The notes: generated by a model from the sequence alone, not told the origin. DNA of 64,000 nucleotides from an uncultured Chitinophagaceae bacterium (GCA_936908745.1 CAKZFX010000009.1:248001-312000); one strand, 5' to 3'; shown: positions 24,857 to 35,647, counted from the stretch's first letter. Numbers and translations are program-made.

Positions 24857-26955
24857 ACACGAACCTGCATAGCGATAAAAAAAACTATCTGCTATTGCTG
24901 GTTATATGCCTGCTGGCTTACTGGCCGTTGAGTTTTTCTGTATTCAGTTTGAAGAACGATGCGCTTATTTATTTTCTTCCCTATCGTTACCATATCAGTG
25001 AAGCCATACAAAACGGGGAATTTCCCTGGTGGAATCCTTATTTATATACGGGCCTTCCGCTGCATAGCGATATACAAAGCGGCACATGGAACCCGGTGGT
25101 GTTGCTCCTCTCCTGCTTTACAAGGTATAATATGACCGTGCTGCAATGGGAGTTGCTGTTTTATTTGTTTATCGGTGCTGCCGGATTTTATAAGTTAGCA
25201 AAACAAGCAGGTGGTTCGCCACAAGTTTCATTGCTGGCGGCTATTATTTATATGTGCTGTGGTTTTATGACAGACAGTGTCTCTATCGTTCCATGGATCA
25301 CCAGCGCAGCCTACCTGCCTTTTGTATTTTGTTACGCATGGCAGTTGTTAAAAACACCCGCCACCGGCACCGCCTTTAAACTGGCCTGCGCACTTGTTTT
25401 ATTATTGACAGCAGGTTATCCAAGCTTTTTTGCTTTCGCCTGCTATATACTGTTAGCTGGTTTCATCGCCTTTTATATTAAACACAGGAAGAACAGCCAG
25501 CATTTAAAAGTTGTTTTGCAAAAGGGGCTTCTCAGTGTAAACTTTGCCGTGATGGTCGCAAGTCCTGTCTTGTTATCGTGGTTTGATTTTTTTGGTTATT
25601 ATGATCGTGGAAGCGGGCTAACACTTACACAGGCTTCGGGCAATTCTTTTCCGCCGTTCAGCACGGTCTCTTATTTATTTCCATCGGCTGTTTATAAAGA
25701 ACATCCATGGCTGGCAACGGATGTCAGTGTACGCAATGCATCTATCGGCATTTTCTTTTTGCTGTTTTTTATAGCGGCGCTGTTTCAGAGAAAGACGGCC
25801 GTACAAAAGTTCATTTTAGCCGGAACGATGATTTGCTTTTTATTCAGCCTCGGTGATTATTTGCCTGTGCAGGGATTTTTTTACCGTTTCCTTCCATTGA
25901 TGGACACTTTCCGCCACCCTGCTTCTATGCGTTTGTTCACCAGCATCGGGATGATCCTTATCGCCCTTCCTTTTTTAGAAGGTTTTTTACAACAATTGCC
26001 GGATTATATTAAACGATGCAAACAAGTCAGCATCGGGTTGATTGTTATCCTGCTGTTAGTTATTGGTTATTATTTTTTCAGCAGTCCATCTTTTACAGCC
26101 GGTTTTAACAAAGCATGGAAAGACAAGGTGACCTTTTCAAATCTTATTGTCATACAAGGGATTATACAGGTCGCATTCCTGCTGATTTTTTTAGGCTTGT
26201 CTAAAAATTACCGACGGTTTTTACCGGCTGTTATTGCCGCAAATGCTGTTTTACTTTGCTGGGTCGCATCACCGTTTACATTAATATCCCAAACCAAAAC
26301 ATCAGCAGTCAACAGCCGGTTGGCGGAGTTTCCAAAAGGCTTTCCCTTGCCCGGTTTACAGTCGCCGGTAAATGCTGCCGCACAAATAAGTTTTACCCAT
26401 TCACCACTTGTATATGATGATTTTTATACTAAGAAAATAACTATACAGGACAATGTGATCACCCCGACACTGAATAAGAACTACCAGTCTTTTTTAGTGG
26501 ATAGTAATTTAAGAGCCAAACTAAACGACTATCCTTTTATTTATTTCTCTGATAGCTCTGTTAATTCATTAGATGCAGCTCCGGATAGTGGCAGGATTGT
26601 TTTGTTGGACAGCCTGACCAGGTACCGGCCTCTTGAACATACCAAAGGGAGCATCGTGATAAAACAGTTTTCTTCTAACAGCATTACACTGGATATATCA
26701 GCAGAAGGATACGGTCTTCTTAATTTCTTTCAGCAATATCATCATGGATGGCGGGCATGGGTGGATAAGGAGGAAGTGCCGGTTTACAAAACCAATAAAG
26801 CCTTTTTAAGCATCCCTGTTTCCAAAGGTACTCATGAAGTACGGCTTCGTTTTTATCCTGACCCGTTCGTCAAATACTGCATTTGGCTTTCTGTTTTGGC
26901 TATGCTGGTGATTACAGTGTTCTTTGTATCGCAAATGATAAAGCGCAAAAAGTAA
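24853..26955 (+). CDS. YfhO-like polytopic membrane protein
   Basis: 700 residues from the ATG that overlaps the methyltransferase stop; an alternative ATG 24 nt upstream is less likely. About 12 hydrophobic helices. An early DALIYFLPYRYHISEAIQNG with FPWWNPYLYTGLPLHSD is typical of YfhO proteins, which have a GT-C-like fold. The C-terminal soluble part carries NFFQQYHHGWRAWVDKEEVP, matching the family's conserved region. In Firmicutes YfhO is implicated in glycosylating lipoteichoic acid with sugars flipped across the membrane; an analogous transfer to an outer-leaflet acceptor is inferred. Confidence 0.82.
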   Translation: MNTNLHSDKKNYLLLLVICLLAYWPLSFSVFSLKNDALIYFLPYRYHISEAIQNGEFPWWNPYLYTGLPLHSDIQSGTWNPVVLLLSCFTRYNMTVLQWELLFYLFIGAAGFYKLAKQAGGSPQVSLLAAIIYMCCGFMTDSVSIVPWITSAAYLPFVFCYAWQLLKTPATGTAFKLACALVLLLTAGYPSFFAFACYILLAGFIAFYIKHRKNSQHLKVVLQKGLLSVNFAVMVASPVLLSWFDFFGYYDRGSGLTLTQASGNSFPPFSTVSYLFPSAVYKEHPWLATDVSVRNASIGIFFLLFFIAALFQRKTAVQKFILAGTMICFLFSLGDYLPVQGFFYRFLPLMDTFRHPASMRLFTSIGMILIALPFLEGFLQQLPDYIKRCKQVSIGLIVILLLVIGYYFFSSPSFTAGFNKAWKDKVTFSNLIVIQGIIQVAFLLIFLGLSKNYRRFLPAVIAANAVLLCWVASPFTLISQTKTSAVNSRLAEFPKGFPLPGLQSPVNAAAQISFTHSPLVYDDFYTKKITIQDNVITPTLNKNYQSFLVDSNLRAKLNDYPFIYFSDSSVNSLDAAPDSGRIVLLDSLTRYRPLEHTKGSIVIKQFSSNSITLDISAEGYGLLNFFQQYHHGWRAWVDKEEVPVYKTNKAFLSIPVSKGTHEVRLRFYPDPFVKYCIWLSVLAMLVITVFFVSQMIKRKK

Positions 26956-26958
26956 CCA

Positions 26959-28551
26959 ATGAGCTTACACAAACAAAAATGGCTGTTTGCAGTAGCACTT
27001 AGCATTCCTATGCTGGTTTTTTTTGTTGGTTACTTATTCAACCATGATGCCTCCTTAATTCCCACAGGCTTTATTCAATATGACAATGTTTCGTATGTGG
27101 CGTATGCAAAACAGTATACCGAGCCGGGCGGGTTACATTTGTTTTACAGCAACCCTTTCAATGAGTCCGCCAATTATGCGCCCGTTTATTTTCAGCCGCA
27201 AACAGTTCTGTTTGCTTTGTTATTAAAGATAGGCGTTCCTGCGGGTTGCATATTGATCCCTTTTACATTGTTGTGTTCTATTATTTGCTTTCGTTTATTG
27301 ATCGCAATTGTGGACCATTTATTACCTGGCAGCAAACACAAAACAATCATCACCTGGTTATTGGCCTGGGGCGGTGGTTTGCTCACACTCACCGGGTGGG
27401 CCGCTCAACAAGTGCTTGGCCAGGAAGCTGTCAGCAGTATTTTCTATTTTGATCCCGGTGTTGGCTGGTGGGGTTTGAATTTTGGCCGTTCTTTATTCTT
27501 TTCCTGCGAAGCCTATTATCATGCTTTGTTTTTAGGTATCATTGTTTGCCTGTTAAAACAAAAATGGACAGCCGCCTTTATTCTTGCATTGCTGCTTTCA
27601 TTATCCCACCCATTTACCGGCGTTGAATTATTATGTATCGTAACGGTATGGGTATTTTTGGAGAAAATATTCTTCAAGCCCTCACAGATTCCTGTATGGC
27701 TGATGGCTGGCCTGGTCCTGTTGCTGGCTTTTCATGTATTTTATTATTTGTATTATCTCAACCTTGCTGAAGATCATCATTCGGTAAGTTTACAATATGC
27801 ACTGGATTGGAAACTGCGGTATTATAATATGCTACCGGCTTATTGTATCGTTGGGTTACTTGCCTTCAGCAGTCTGTTTATGGGCAATACAAAAATCAAA
27901 TGGCTGCAACGGTCATCGAACCGGCTTTTCCTTGTTTGGTTCCTGGCAGCCTTTACATTAGCCAACCACGAGTTGTTTATCAAACCACAGCAACCGATCC
28001 ATTTTACAAGAGGTTATATCTGGACAGCCTTATTCCTGTTGGGACTGCCTGCATTGGATTTTTTGCTGGAACGGTTTAACCATGGCTATAAAAAAATCAT
28101 TGCGGGATTTTTTATCCTTCTTTTCTTATCTGATAATATCGCATGGATCAGCTTATCTGCCGGTTCAAAAGCAACTGCCACCAGTGCTACTTATATTAAT
28201 AAGGAGCAACAACTGATATTCGATCATATTAAAAAAACAACCGGCAATTCAACACTGCTGGTAAGTCGTGACGAAAACATTTCTTATTTATCATCTGTTT
28301 ACACAGATGTTTATCCCTGGTATTCACATCCTTTTACCACCCCTTTTGCAGATAAGAAAAATGCAGGCTTAACAGCTTTTTTTGAACAAGGAATAATTGA
28401 TAGTAGCTGGAAACACAGGAATTTAGTTTTTGTGTTTCGCAAGTCCGACAGCATTGACTTAAAAAGGGCTGAAACCTTTGCTTCTTTCAAATCAATGGAA
28501 ACAGCTTCTTATATTGTAGCCAACGTAAACAGTCAACAACTTATTCGGTGA
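26959..28551 (+). CDS. Polytopic membrane protein, possible GT-C enzyme
   Basis: 530 residues with about 11-12 hydrophobic helices. After the first helix, GFIQYDNVSYVAYAKQYTEP gives an acidic residue in the first periplasmic loop, as in GT-C transferases, but I do not recognise a named family. The C-terminal soluble part is short (about 110 residues, DENISYLSSVYTDVYPWYSH). It starts 3 nt after the YfhO-like gene and is last in the cluster. Its stop overlaps the hscA 3' end by 11 nt. Confidence 0.7.
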   Translation: MSLHKQKWLFAVALSIPMLVFFVGYLFNHDASLIPTGFIQYDNVSYVAYAKQYTEPGGLHLFYSNPFNESANYAPVYFQPQTVLFALLLKIGVPAGCILIPFTLLCSIICFRLLIAIVDHLLPGSKHKTIITWLLAWGGGLLTLTGWAAQQVLGQEAVSSIFYFDPGVGWWGLNFGRSLFFSCEAYYHALFLGIIVCLLKQKWTAAFILALLLSLSHPFTGVELLCIVTVWVFLEKIFFKPSQIPVWLMAGLVLLLAFHVFYYLYYLNLAEDHHSVSLQYALDWKLRYYNMLPAYCIVGLLAFSSLFMGNTKIKWLQRSSNRLFLVWFLAAFTLANHELFIKPQQPIHFTRGYIWTALFLLGLPALDFLLERFNHGYKKIIAGFFILLFLSDNIAWISLSAGSKATATSATYINKEQQLIFDHIKKTTGNSTLLVSRDENISYLSSVYTDVYPWYSHPFTTPFADKKNAGLTAFFEQGIIDSSWKHRNLVFVFRKSDSIDLKRAETFASFKSMETASYIVANVNSQQLIR

Positions 28552-30403
28552 TGTTCTTTCCTTTCATCGCCGTGGAGATCGCTTCATCCATCAATCGTTC
28601 AGCATAAGGTCTTGAAATCTCATTCAGCTTTTCAATGCCTGTATGAATTTCATCTTTATTACCCGCAGCGATTAATGATTGCAGTTCTTTAATAGCTGCC
28701 TGTGTAGTTGCCAGTTCCTCCGTTGAAAGAAAGCCTTCGTTTTTATGGATAAATTGTAATGTCGTATCAACAAGCACCTGCGCTTCGGATTGTGCTTCCA
28801 CCAACGCTCTTGTTTGCATATCATCTTTGGCGTGTGTGATAGAATCCATCAGCATAGTTTCTACCTGCGCATCTGTAAGTCCATATTGAGGCTTGATTTC
28901 AATGCTTTGTTCCACACCGCTTCTTAGTTCTTTTGCCTTCACCATTAATATACCGTCAGCATTGGCAAGAAAAGACACTTCCACTTTTGGAAAACCAGCC
29001 GGCATACCCGGAATACCTGTAAGATTAAATTCAGCCAGTTTACGATTGTCTTTTACCAAATCTCTTTCTCCCTGGAAAACACTGATACGCATACTTCCCT
29101 GGCCGTCTTTCTGCGTGGTGTATTGACGACCTGCTTTTGAAGGCACTTTAGAGTTACGGGGAATCAATACATCCATTAGTCCGCCCATTGTTTCAATACC
29201 TAATGACAATGGCGTAATATCTAATAGTAAGAAGTCTTTGTTATTACCAGCCAAAATATCGGCCTGTACGGCAGCACCCAACGCCACCACTTCATCCGGG
29301 TTCAGTGAATCGTGTAAAGCCCTGTTGAAAAATTGCTGCACTTGCTGTTTTACTAATGGCACTCTTGTAGAACCTCCCACCATCACTACTTCTTCAATAT
29401 CATTTATCTCCAGCGATGCATCTTTCAATGCGTTTTTGCAACTATCTATGGTACGCTGCACCAATGGCATTGCCAGTTGTTCAAATTGCTGTTTCGACAG
29501 TTCAATTGAATAAGTTCCGGCTTTACCTGCAAATGATTCATTGGCACTTAAGAATTTCTTGGCCTCTTCTGCCTGCAAACGGAAGTCCTGTGCAAGACTT
29601 TTATCCGCTGTCAATATTTCTTCGCTCAATCCCAGTTCTTTGACCCAATGATGAACGATCGCCCTGTCAAAATCATCACCACCTAAATAAGTATCGCCAT
29701 TGGTTGACAGCACTTCAAATATGCCACCTGTTATACGTAAAATAGAAATATCAAACGTGCCGCCACCAAGATCGTACACGGCTATTGTTTTTGTTTCGTC
29801 TTTTGCCAAACCTAAACCATACGCCAAACTTGCAGCCGTAGGTTCATTTACAATGCGCAAGACATCCAACCCTGCAAGCCTGCCTGCATCTCTTGTAGCC
29901 TGCCGCTGTGCATCATTAAAGTAGGCAGGCACCGTGATCACCGCTTTGGCAACAGGTGTTTTCAGGATATGCTCGGCTCTTGCTTTTAATTCTTTGAGAA
30001 TATAAGACGACAGTTCAATCGGTGAATAGAATTTATCACCCACCTGTATTTTCACAAGACTTTCCGTGTTATCATCAATTACTTTATAGGTAAAGAATGA
30101 ACTGTATTCACGGACATCGTTGTACGATTTACCCATCAGTCGTTTTACCGAAAAGATGGTATTCTGCGGTTGAGCAATAAGGTATTTTTTGGCCTCTTCG
30201 CCCACCGACACAGCACCTGTTTCGCCAAAATGAATAACCGACGGCACCAGTGCATTGCCGTCAAATTCTTTCAACACTACTGGTTTCTTTGTTTCCGGGT
30301 GAATGATCGCCACTAAACTGTTCGTGGTGCCAAGGTCTATACCCACGATCATTTCTTCTTTTTGTAAGCTCCCGGTTGAAAGATTGATTCCGATTTTTGC
30401 CAT
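28541..30403 (-). CDS. hscA: Hsp70-family chaperone HscA (Fe-S cluster assembly)
   Basis: 620 residues. The leading MAKIGINLSTGSLQKEE, then VGIDLGTTNSLVAII phosphate-binding loop, VPAYFNDAQRQATRDAGRLA, VYDLGGGTFDISIL and VMVGGSTRVPLVK define the ATPase. The peptide-binding domain follows (LLDITPLSLGIETMGGLMDV). The short C-terminal lid and N-terminal extension fit HscA rather than DnaK. It helps transfer Fe-S clusters from the scaffold IscU. No isc genes lie nearby in the window. It is convergent with the preceding membrane-protein gene. Confidence 0.88.
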   Translation of the reverse strand: MAKIGINLSTGSLQKEEMIVGIDLGTTNSLVAIIHPETKKPVVLKEFDGNALVPSVIHFGETGAVSVGEEAKKYLIAQPQNTIFSVKRLMGKSYNDVREYSSFFTYKVIDDNTESLVKIQVGDKFYSPIELSSYILKELKARAEHILKTPVAKAVITVPAYFNDAQRQATRDAGRLAGLDVLRIVNEPTAASLAYGLGLAKDETKTIAVYDLGGGTFDISILRITGGIFEVLSTNGDTYLGGDDFDRAIVHHWVKELGLSEEILTADKSLAQDFRLQAEEAKKFLSANESFAGKAGTYSIELSKQQFEQLAMPLVQRTIDSCKNALKDASLEINDIEEVVMVGGSTRVPLVKQQVQQFFNRALHDSLNPDEVVALGAAVQADILAGNNKDFLLLDITPLSLGIETMGGLMDVLIPRNSKVPSKAGRQYTTQKDGQGSMRISVFQGERDLVKDNRKLAEFNLTGIPGMPAGFPKVEVSFLANADGILMVKAKELRSGVEQSIEIKPQYGLTDAQVETMLMDSITHAKDDMQTRALVEAQSEAQVLVDTTLQFIHKNEGFLSTEELATTQAAIKELQSLIAAGNKDEIHTGIEKLNEISRPYAERLMDEAISTAMKGKNITE

Positions 30404-30425
30404 AATTCGTTCTCCTGTGAAACCG

Positions 30426-30433
30426 CAAAATTA
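30426..30433 (-). promoter_or_regulatory. Candidate -7 box of hscA
   Basis: TAATTTTG on the minus strand, about 23 nt before the ATG. A TTG lies 22 nt upstream at 30458-30456. Confidence 0.4.
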
Positions 30434-30460
30434 ACGATTAACCGCCCTCTGGCAGCAATA

Positions 30461-30488
30461 AAAAATGCGGGCCGATGGACCCGCATTT
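30461..30488 (-). terminator. Terminator of porV2-porU2
   Basis: 9-bp perfect stem AAATGCGGG/CCCGCATTT (30463-30471 and 30480-30488), 8-nt loop. A T-run follows on the minus strand, 18 nt after the porU2 stop. Confidence 0.82.
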
Positions 30489-30505
30489 ACAAAGCTCGTT
30501 TTTGA

Positions 30506-33500
30506 TTATCGCATCAGGTACATTTTACCGTAACCTTTATTAAAGTATTTATCGGTATTGTCTGCGTCTGACTTGTATTTATCCAGCATTTTACCGTTCA
30601 GGTTGGTAATCACCCTATACAGGTAGATACCATTTGCCAGTTTCTGGCCATACTGATCGGTCCCGTCCCATTTAAATTCGGTGATGTTCCGGCCGATATG
30701 CAATGGCCCCAATTCTTCTTTTGTAATATCCCGGACAATCTTACCTGTGATCGTCATGATCTGTATCCGTATGTTTTGCGGCACTTCACTACCCGTTATC
30801 GTAAAGACAAAGGCTGTGGAAGTGGTAAATGGATTCGGATAGTTGAGCATGTTCGAGATCATCGGCTTATTGATAACCTGGAATGCCACCCTGTATTCAA
30901 CTGTGCCTGCTGAGTTTTCGCTCCGGTCTTTACCTGAAACGATCAGTTCATAGTCACCATCCGCAAGGAAATGTGGTTTAAAGCCAATCGTAGCGGTATT
31001 ATCATTATTCGGCGCTTGTCCCGCAGGTGTAAAGGTTAGCGTATCGTTATTAAAGAAGAAGCGTCTTGTTTCCCCGCTTGGGTATCTCACTCTCAATTCC
31101 ACAAGACTTGTATCATTCAGCACCATCCATTTGGCTTCATCTTTCAACTTAACCAGAATATCAGGCTTAGATGATACAATATCCCTGTTGAGAATATGCA
31201 CACCGTCAAACGTAACATCCATCAATGGATTCAATGTATCAGGACGCACATAGAAGTTTCTGAACAGGAAGTTATTAAAGTGGTATTGTTCTGCCTGGTC
31301 CTCATCAGGATTCACTTCAAGGTATAATGTATTTCTTCCTGCAAAAGCCTGTGTAGGTATGGAAACAGCCACCTGTACGGTGTCAGGAGTTAATCCCAAC
31401 GGACGTTTTCTTCCGACAGGAATAATGGTTGCCAGGTTATTTTTATCCGTTACAGACACTTTCAGTTTCAGGCTGTCAAAGCTTCCGTCGCTGATATTTT
31501 TAAACGCTACATTAAAGTTGTATGGCTGGCCGAGATCCACATCTCCGCTTTCGGTAAAGTGAACATTCGGTGCCACTGCTCCTTCTGGTACCGGCACATA
31601 CGTAATCCGCCAGTAGCGCATCTGGTAAGGCGTATAGAAAGTAGAGTCGCTGTTACGCATCTTCAATTGTATATAAGGATATTCCGATGCACTGACAGCA
31701 GAAAGGTCAAAGTCTTGCTGTGTTACATTCAACCCTGTATATAATACGTTGGATGTTCCGTTTTTCCTGATCCCTATTACATCAATCGTGGGTGCGTCGT
31801 CAAGACTAACATCAGGAGGAGCCACTGAACCTCTCCATTTCAATTGCTTCCATTCTTTTGCACGGCCAAATACAGGCGAAGTCATATAACCCAGCGTATC
31901 CGGCGAAGGACAGTCAACCGACAAAGCGATATTATCATAAATACCATCACCTACAATCCATTTCGGTGTAAAGGATGGATCGTTTTTCTTATATACTAAT
32001 GTCCATGGTCTTGCCCGGTAGAAAGAATCAATTCCGGAAAAACCTGCGTTTTTCAGCATATGGTAAAGTGACTGTCCCGTACCATAAATGGATTGATCGG
32101 CCGCCCAATCGTTAGCCCAGGCCTGTGGAAAAGACGGGTTTGAAGCAGGATCTAATGTAAAGTTCCTGATCACCACATAGTAACCATCAGGGATGGTATC
32201 CTTCATAAAGTTCATGATCTTTTTACGGCTGCCTATATCTGTATAGCGATACTCAAAGTTCAAAGGTGTGTTGTTGTACACATTCGGACTCACTGATTCA
32301 TACAGACCAAGACCTAAAGGATATTCCGCATCCGGGTTACGTTTCACAACGTTGCCCCATGCGGAGAAATGTACCGGGTGCACTACGTTAAACACAAGAG
32401 AAGAGAACCAGTTACACACGTTACCATTCGCCACACCATTCAGGGATGTGGCAAAGTTTGCTTGCTGGGTTGAACTTGAACCCCATGTACCTGTCCTTAC
32501 AAATATGTTGTTGATGACCTCGTTGTATTTCCACAACCTTGAACCACTATCCAGCGACATTCTTTCCAGTTGTGATTTTGTATGCTGGTAAAAATGAGAT
32601 TGGTTAAAGCCCACATCACTGTTTGGCAGATAGATAAATGACGATTCATTCCATGCGGGCGGGCCTGAGGTAGGCACTGGCGCTGTTCTCCAGTAATAAA
32701 CCGTGCTGTCTTTATAAGTAATGCCCGGGTCAAAACTGATAAGACCACCTGCGGAAGTTACTGTCTTCGTTACTTTCAATGAAGAGTTGAAGAAAGTAGT
32801 CGTATCCATCTCCATCATATATTGACGTGTCACCGCAAAAGGATCAGCTGTCGATACATGTAATTTGATATTCTGTTTGTTTACTATTGCGAAGTTGGCA
32901 GGATAAACAGGTCTTGCCTCATCTTCAAATATGTAGAATTCTTTAGTAATTGTATTATTGGTCTCAAACAATTCATCCACCACATTGTCAGCATCCACGG
33001 TGATCGTGATCTTGTTAAGTCCTTTATCACGTGTGGGCACAATAGGAATCGTGTATTGCAAAGAGTCTATATATCGTGTACCTATTACGGTATCTCTTTT
33101 TACGATCTCAGTTGAGTTGTCAGGATAAGTTCTTTTTAGCTCAATAACGATATCCTTATTTATAGCTTTGCCTAAGTTCATAAACTTGGCATCCACTTTA
33201 AAGTTGCTTTCCGCTACTGAAATAAAAGACGGGTTGATTTTAACCAACTGGTCTTCGATCGCATAGTCAGGTCTTGGGTGAGAGTTTACTTTAATAGCCG
33301 GATCGCCATGTAAGGTAGATTGCTCACAATGCAACCTCGCATTAAAGTCTTCAAAACCACCCGGCAGGCTATATACCTGTGTTACCGCATCAATCAGTTG
33401 TTCACCAATAGATTTGTTGTAACTGGTACGACCGATCGCATTATAGTTTTTGCTGTTTAGTATTTCAAGATAGTGCACAACACCCAAACTGGTACTGGCC

Positions 33501-35623
33501 ACGGTAGCAATACTTCCCCGGTTAGGCGTCAGCACGAAGTTTTCTGAAATTGTTTCTTTTACCTGCAACCGCTGCGTACTGAAGTTGTAAAAGTTACCGG
33601 CATTACAACCCAATAAGATAAATAAAGGGTACTTGCCGGGATTGTTATAACTAAGCGGGTTTTCCAGATTAAATTCCAAAACGGTGGCTGATGAGTGTCC
33701 GAAATAAGTAACGATACTCAAACCTTCCTGGAAAAGCAACTGTATTCTTGCCGTTGTTGCTGATTCTACTGTTGATGCGGATGTTTTGCTGAACGTTACA
33801 ATATTGCCTCCAAATGAAGTGTCTTTAGCCGTTTCTTTAAATCCATTCATGGCTGCCAGCAACGTGTTGGTAAGACTTTCTTCACTACCACCGATTACGT
33901 GCATGATATTTTTCATCCATGCTTTATCTTTTATCAAAGGTGATTGAAATGCCTGTGCCTGCTCGTACTCTTTTACTTTATTCAGGTACACAGTTATTTC
34001 TTCCGGTGTGATCACCGACAACCTTCCGATCGGGGTTTTAGGAGTACCGTTAATCCCCGGCTCTGCCGCTAATAAGTTGTCGGAAGCAGGGTAGCCAAAG
34101 CTCGGTACAAACATCAGCTTATTGAGTAAAGGATTAGCCTCTTGTATACGATTATGTATATACTGCACACCACGGCCAATCAGGAATGCATTTTTTACAG
34201 GACTTGTATAGGTGGAACGGGCCCATCTTAAAAAGTTACGGATAGATTCAGGATGCATTTTGATACCAAAAGCAAACTGGTCAACCAACTGATCAATCAA
34301 ATAGATTTTAGTATTAAAACCACCACCGGCGGCAGAACTTCTGTATGCTTTGTAGTCGTCAACAGGATGACTGCCATTTGCAGCGGTCAATAATAATTCA
34401 TTGGTAATGATCAGGTAATTTCCCTGATTAGCAGGCAACGCAAAGTTGGTAAGTGTGCGTGGCTGAATAGATGTAACAGCAATTGTATTCGACGTTTCAG
34501 CATTTACCAGCAGCAATTCTCTTTCTGTAGCAGATGCAGGTAAACCAAATTTGATCACACCCGGTGTTGATACGATATCAGCCACATAGCGTTTACCATT
34601 GGTAAAATCATACAAAACCGGGGCTTGGGAGCCATAGTTAAAGTTGGTTATTTCTAAATAATTTCCTGAACCACTTGCAGCTAATTTGAATAAGAAACTT
34701 TTTGAACCACCGAAATTAAATAACCTCGGATAAGCTATTTCAACCTGTGCTACGATCATCGCATCGGCAACAGGTATTTGTGTCTGGTTAGTTATTTCAA
34801 TGGTGGCATTGCCGGAACTGATCAATGAAACAGGAAAATTTTCATTCCCTTTTACATATTCATAAAAATTCATTTCACGGCCTAAAACTGAATCGCCGTT
34901 TATTTTAACCCTGAATCTCCGTGGATTCATCGGGTGATTACTCGCTGCACTGATAGAAAAATTAGGCTGTGGAGCACCGGCGCCTGTATAGGGAAACAGG
35001 TTGGTCATAGACTCTGTCAAAGTAGCTCCATTTCCAATATCACCAGACGCAAAACCCTCGCTTATGTCATAGGAAGACGAATAAACCCTTTCACCTACTA
35101 TCTCTGCCCGCCCGATTGCATACCTGTCTCTCCAGTATTTACCTGCTGTATGTATAAAGTAAGGATCAGGAGTCGGCGTGCCGCCCGGTATCGTATTCGC
35201 TGTTGGCACTAACCTCTTGTTCGCCCCGGTTGGGTTTACCGTCAAAAAGAAAGCTGCTGTATCGGTTGATAAACTCCATTTATCACTCATCTGGTAATCA
35301 GGTACCCTGAATAAGATTTTATCTGGCTTACCATCATTCATTTCACCCCAGAATTCAATATAGTCTGAACTGCCTAAAGTACCCGACTGCACAGAAGTAT
35401 AAAGAGGGATCTCTTTACCATTTCTCCACAACTGGAAATTTTGCACCGGCGTATTCTGCAGGCTGATCGTTGTCAAAAGGGATTGTGGTATCCTGTATAA
35501 ACCCGTAGCACCTACCTTGAATTTATAGTAGGTCTTGTTATAGTCAATCCATTCATTGTTGAATGGCTGGGCAAAAGCAGAAAAACTGCACAGGATGAAT
35601 AAAAAGAGTAGAATTCGTTTCAT
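30506..35623 (-). CDS. porU2: PorU2-type type IX secretion C25 (gingipain-fold) sortase-like protein
   Basis: 1705 residues, longer than classical PorU (about 1100-1300). Signal peptide MKRILLFLFILCSFSAFAQ. A gingipain-like C25 domain spans roughly 400-800 with catalytic-type His643 (VTYFGHSSATV) and Cys673 (LLGCNAGNF). Beta-sandwich domains (CARDB-like near 800-900) follow, and then a type A T9SS sorting domain (about 1600-1705: NYPNPFTTSTAFVFTI, NGIYLYRVIT). PorU cleaves C-terminal signals and attaches cargo to anionic lipopolysaccharide. This variant itself carries such a signal. The protein is probably extracellular. Preceded by porV2, 24 nt upstream. Confidence 0.85.
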   Translation of the reverse strand: MKRILLFLFILCSFSAFAQPFNNEWIDYNKTYYKFKVGATGLYRIPQSLLTTISLQNTPVQNFQLWRNGKEIPLYTSVQSGTLGSSDYIEFWGEMNDGKPDKILFRVPDYQMSDKWSLSTDTAAFFLTVNPTGANKRLVPTANTIPGGTPTPDPYFIHTAGKYWRDRYAIGRAEIVGERVYSSSYDISEGFASGDIGNGATLTESMTNLFPYTGAGAPQPNFSISAASNHPMNPRRFRVKINGDSVLGREMNFYEYVKGNENFPVSLISSGNATIEITNQTQIPVADAMIVAQVEIAYPRLFNFGGSKSFLFKLAASGSGNYLEITNFNYGSQAPVLYDFTNGKRYVADIVSTPGVIKFGLPASATERELLLVNAETSNTIAVTSIQPRTLTNFALPANQGNYLIITNELLLTAANGSHPVDDYKAYRSSAAGGGFNTKIYLIDQLVDQFAFGIKMHPESIRNFLRWARSTYTSPVKNAFLIGRGVQYIHNRIQEANPLLNKLMFVPSFGYPASDNLLAAEPGINGTPKTPIGRLSVITPEEITVYLNKVKEYEQAQAFQSPLIKDKAWMKNIMHVIGGSEESLTNTLLAAMNGFKETAKDTSFGGNIVTFSKTSASTVESATTARIQLLFQEGLSIVTYFGHSSATVLEFNLENPLSYNNPGKYPLFILLGCNAGNFYNFSTQRLQVKETISENFVLTPNRGSIATVASTSLGVVHYLEILNSKNYNAIGRTSYNKSIGEQLIDAVTQVYSLPGGFEDFNARLHCEQSTLHGDPAIKVNSHPRPDYAIEDQLVKINPSFISVAESNFKVDAKFMNLGKAINKDIVIELKRTYPDNSTEIVKRDTVIGTRYIDSLQYTIPIVPTRDKGLNKITITVDADNVVDELFETNNTITKEFYIFEDEARPVYPANFAIVNKQNIKLHVSTADPFAVTRQYMMEMDTTTFFNSSLKVTKTVTSAGGLISFDPGITYKDSTVYYWRTAPVPTSGPPAWNESSFIYLPNSDVGFNQSHFYQHTKSQLERMSLDSGSRLWKYNEVINNIFVRTGTWGSSSTQQANFATSLNGVANGNVCNWFSSLVFNVVHPVHFSAWGNVVKRNPDAEYPLGLGLYESVSPNVYNNTPLNFEYRYTDIGSRKKIMNFMKDTIPDGYYVVIRNFTLDPASNPSFPQAWANDWAADQSIYGTGQSLYHMLKNAGFSGIDSFYRARPWTLVYKKNDPSFTPKWIVGDGIYDNIALSVDCPSPDTLGYMTSPVFGRAKEWKQLKWRGSVAPPDVSLDDAPTIDVIGIRKNGTSNVLYTGLNVTQQDFDLSAVSASEYPYIQLKMRNSDSTFYTPYQMRYWRITYVPVPEGAVAPNVHFTESGDVDLGQPYNFNVAFKNISDGSFDSLKLKVSVTDKNNLATIIPVGRKRPLGLTPDTVQVAVSIPTQAFAGRNTLYLEVNPDEDQAEQYHFNNFLFRNFYVRPDTLNPLMDVTFDGVHILNRDIVSSKPDILVKLKDEAKWMVLNDTSLVELRVRYPSGETRRFFFNNDTLTFTPAGQAPNNDNTATIGFKPHFLADGDYELIVSGKDRSENSAGTVEYRVAFQVINKPMISNMLNYPNPFTTSTAFVFTITGSEVPQNIRIQIMTITGKIVRDITKEELGPLHIGRNITEFKWDGTDQYGQKLANGIYLYRVITNLNGKMLDKYKSDADNTDKYFNKGYGKMYLMR

Positions 35624-35647
35624 TGAATAAAAGTTTAGCGGTCAGGA

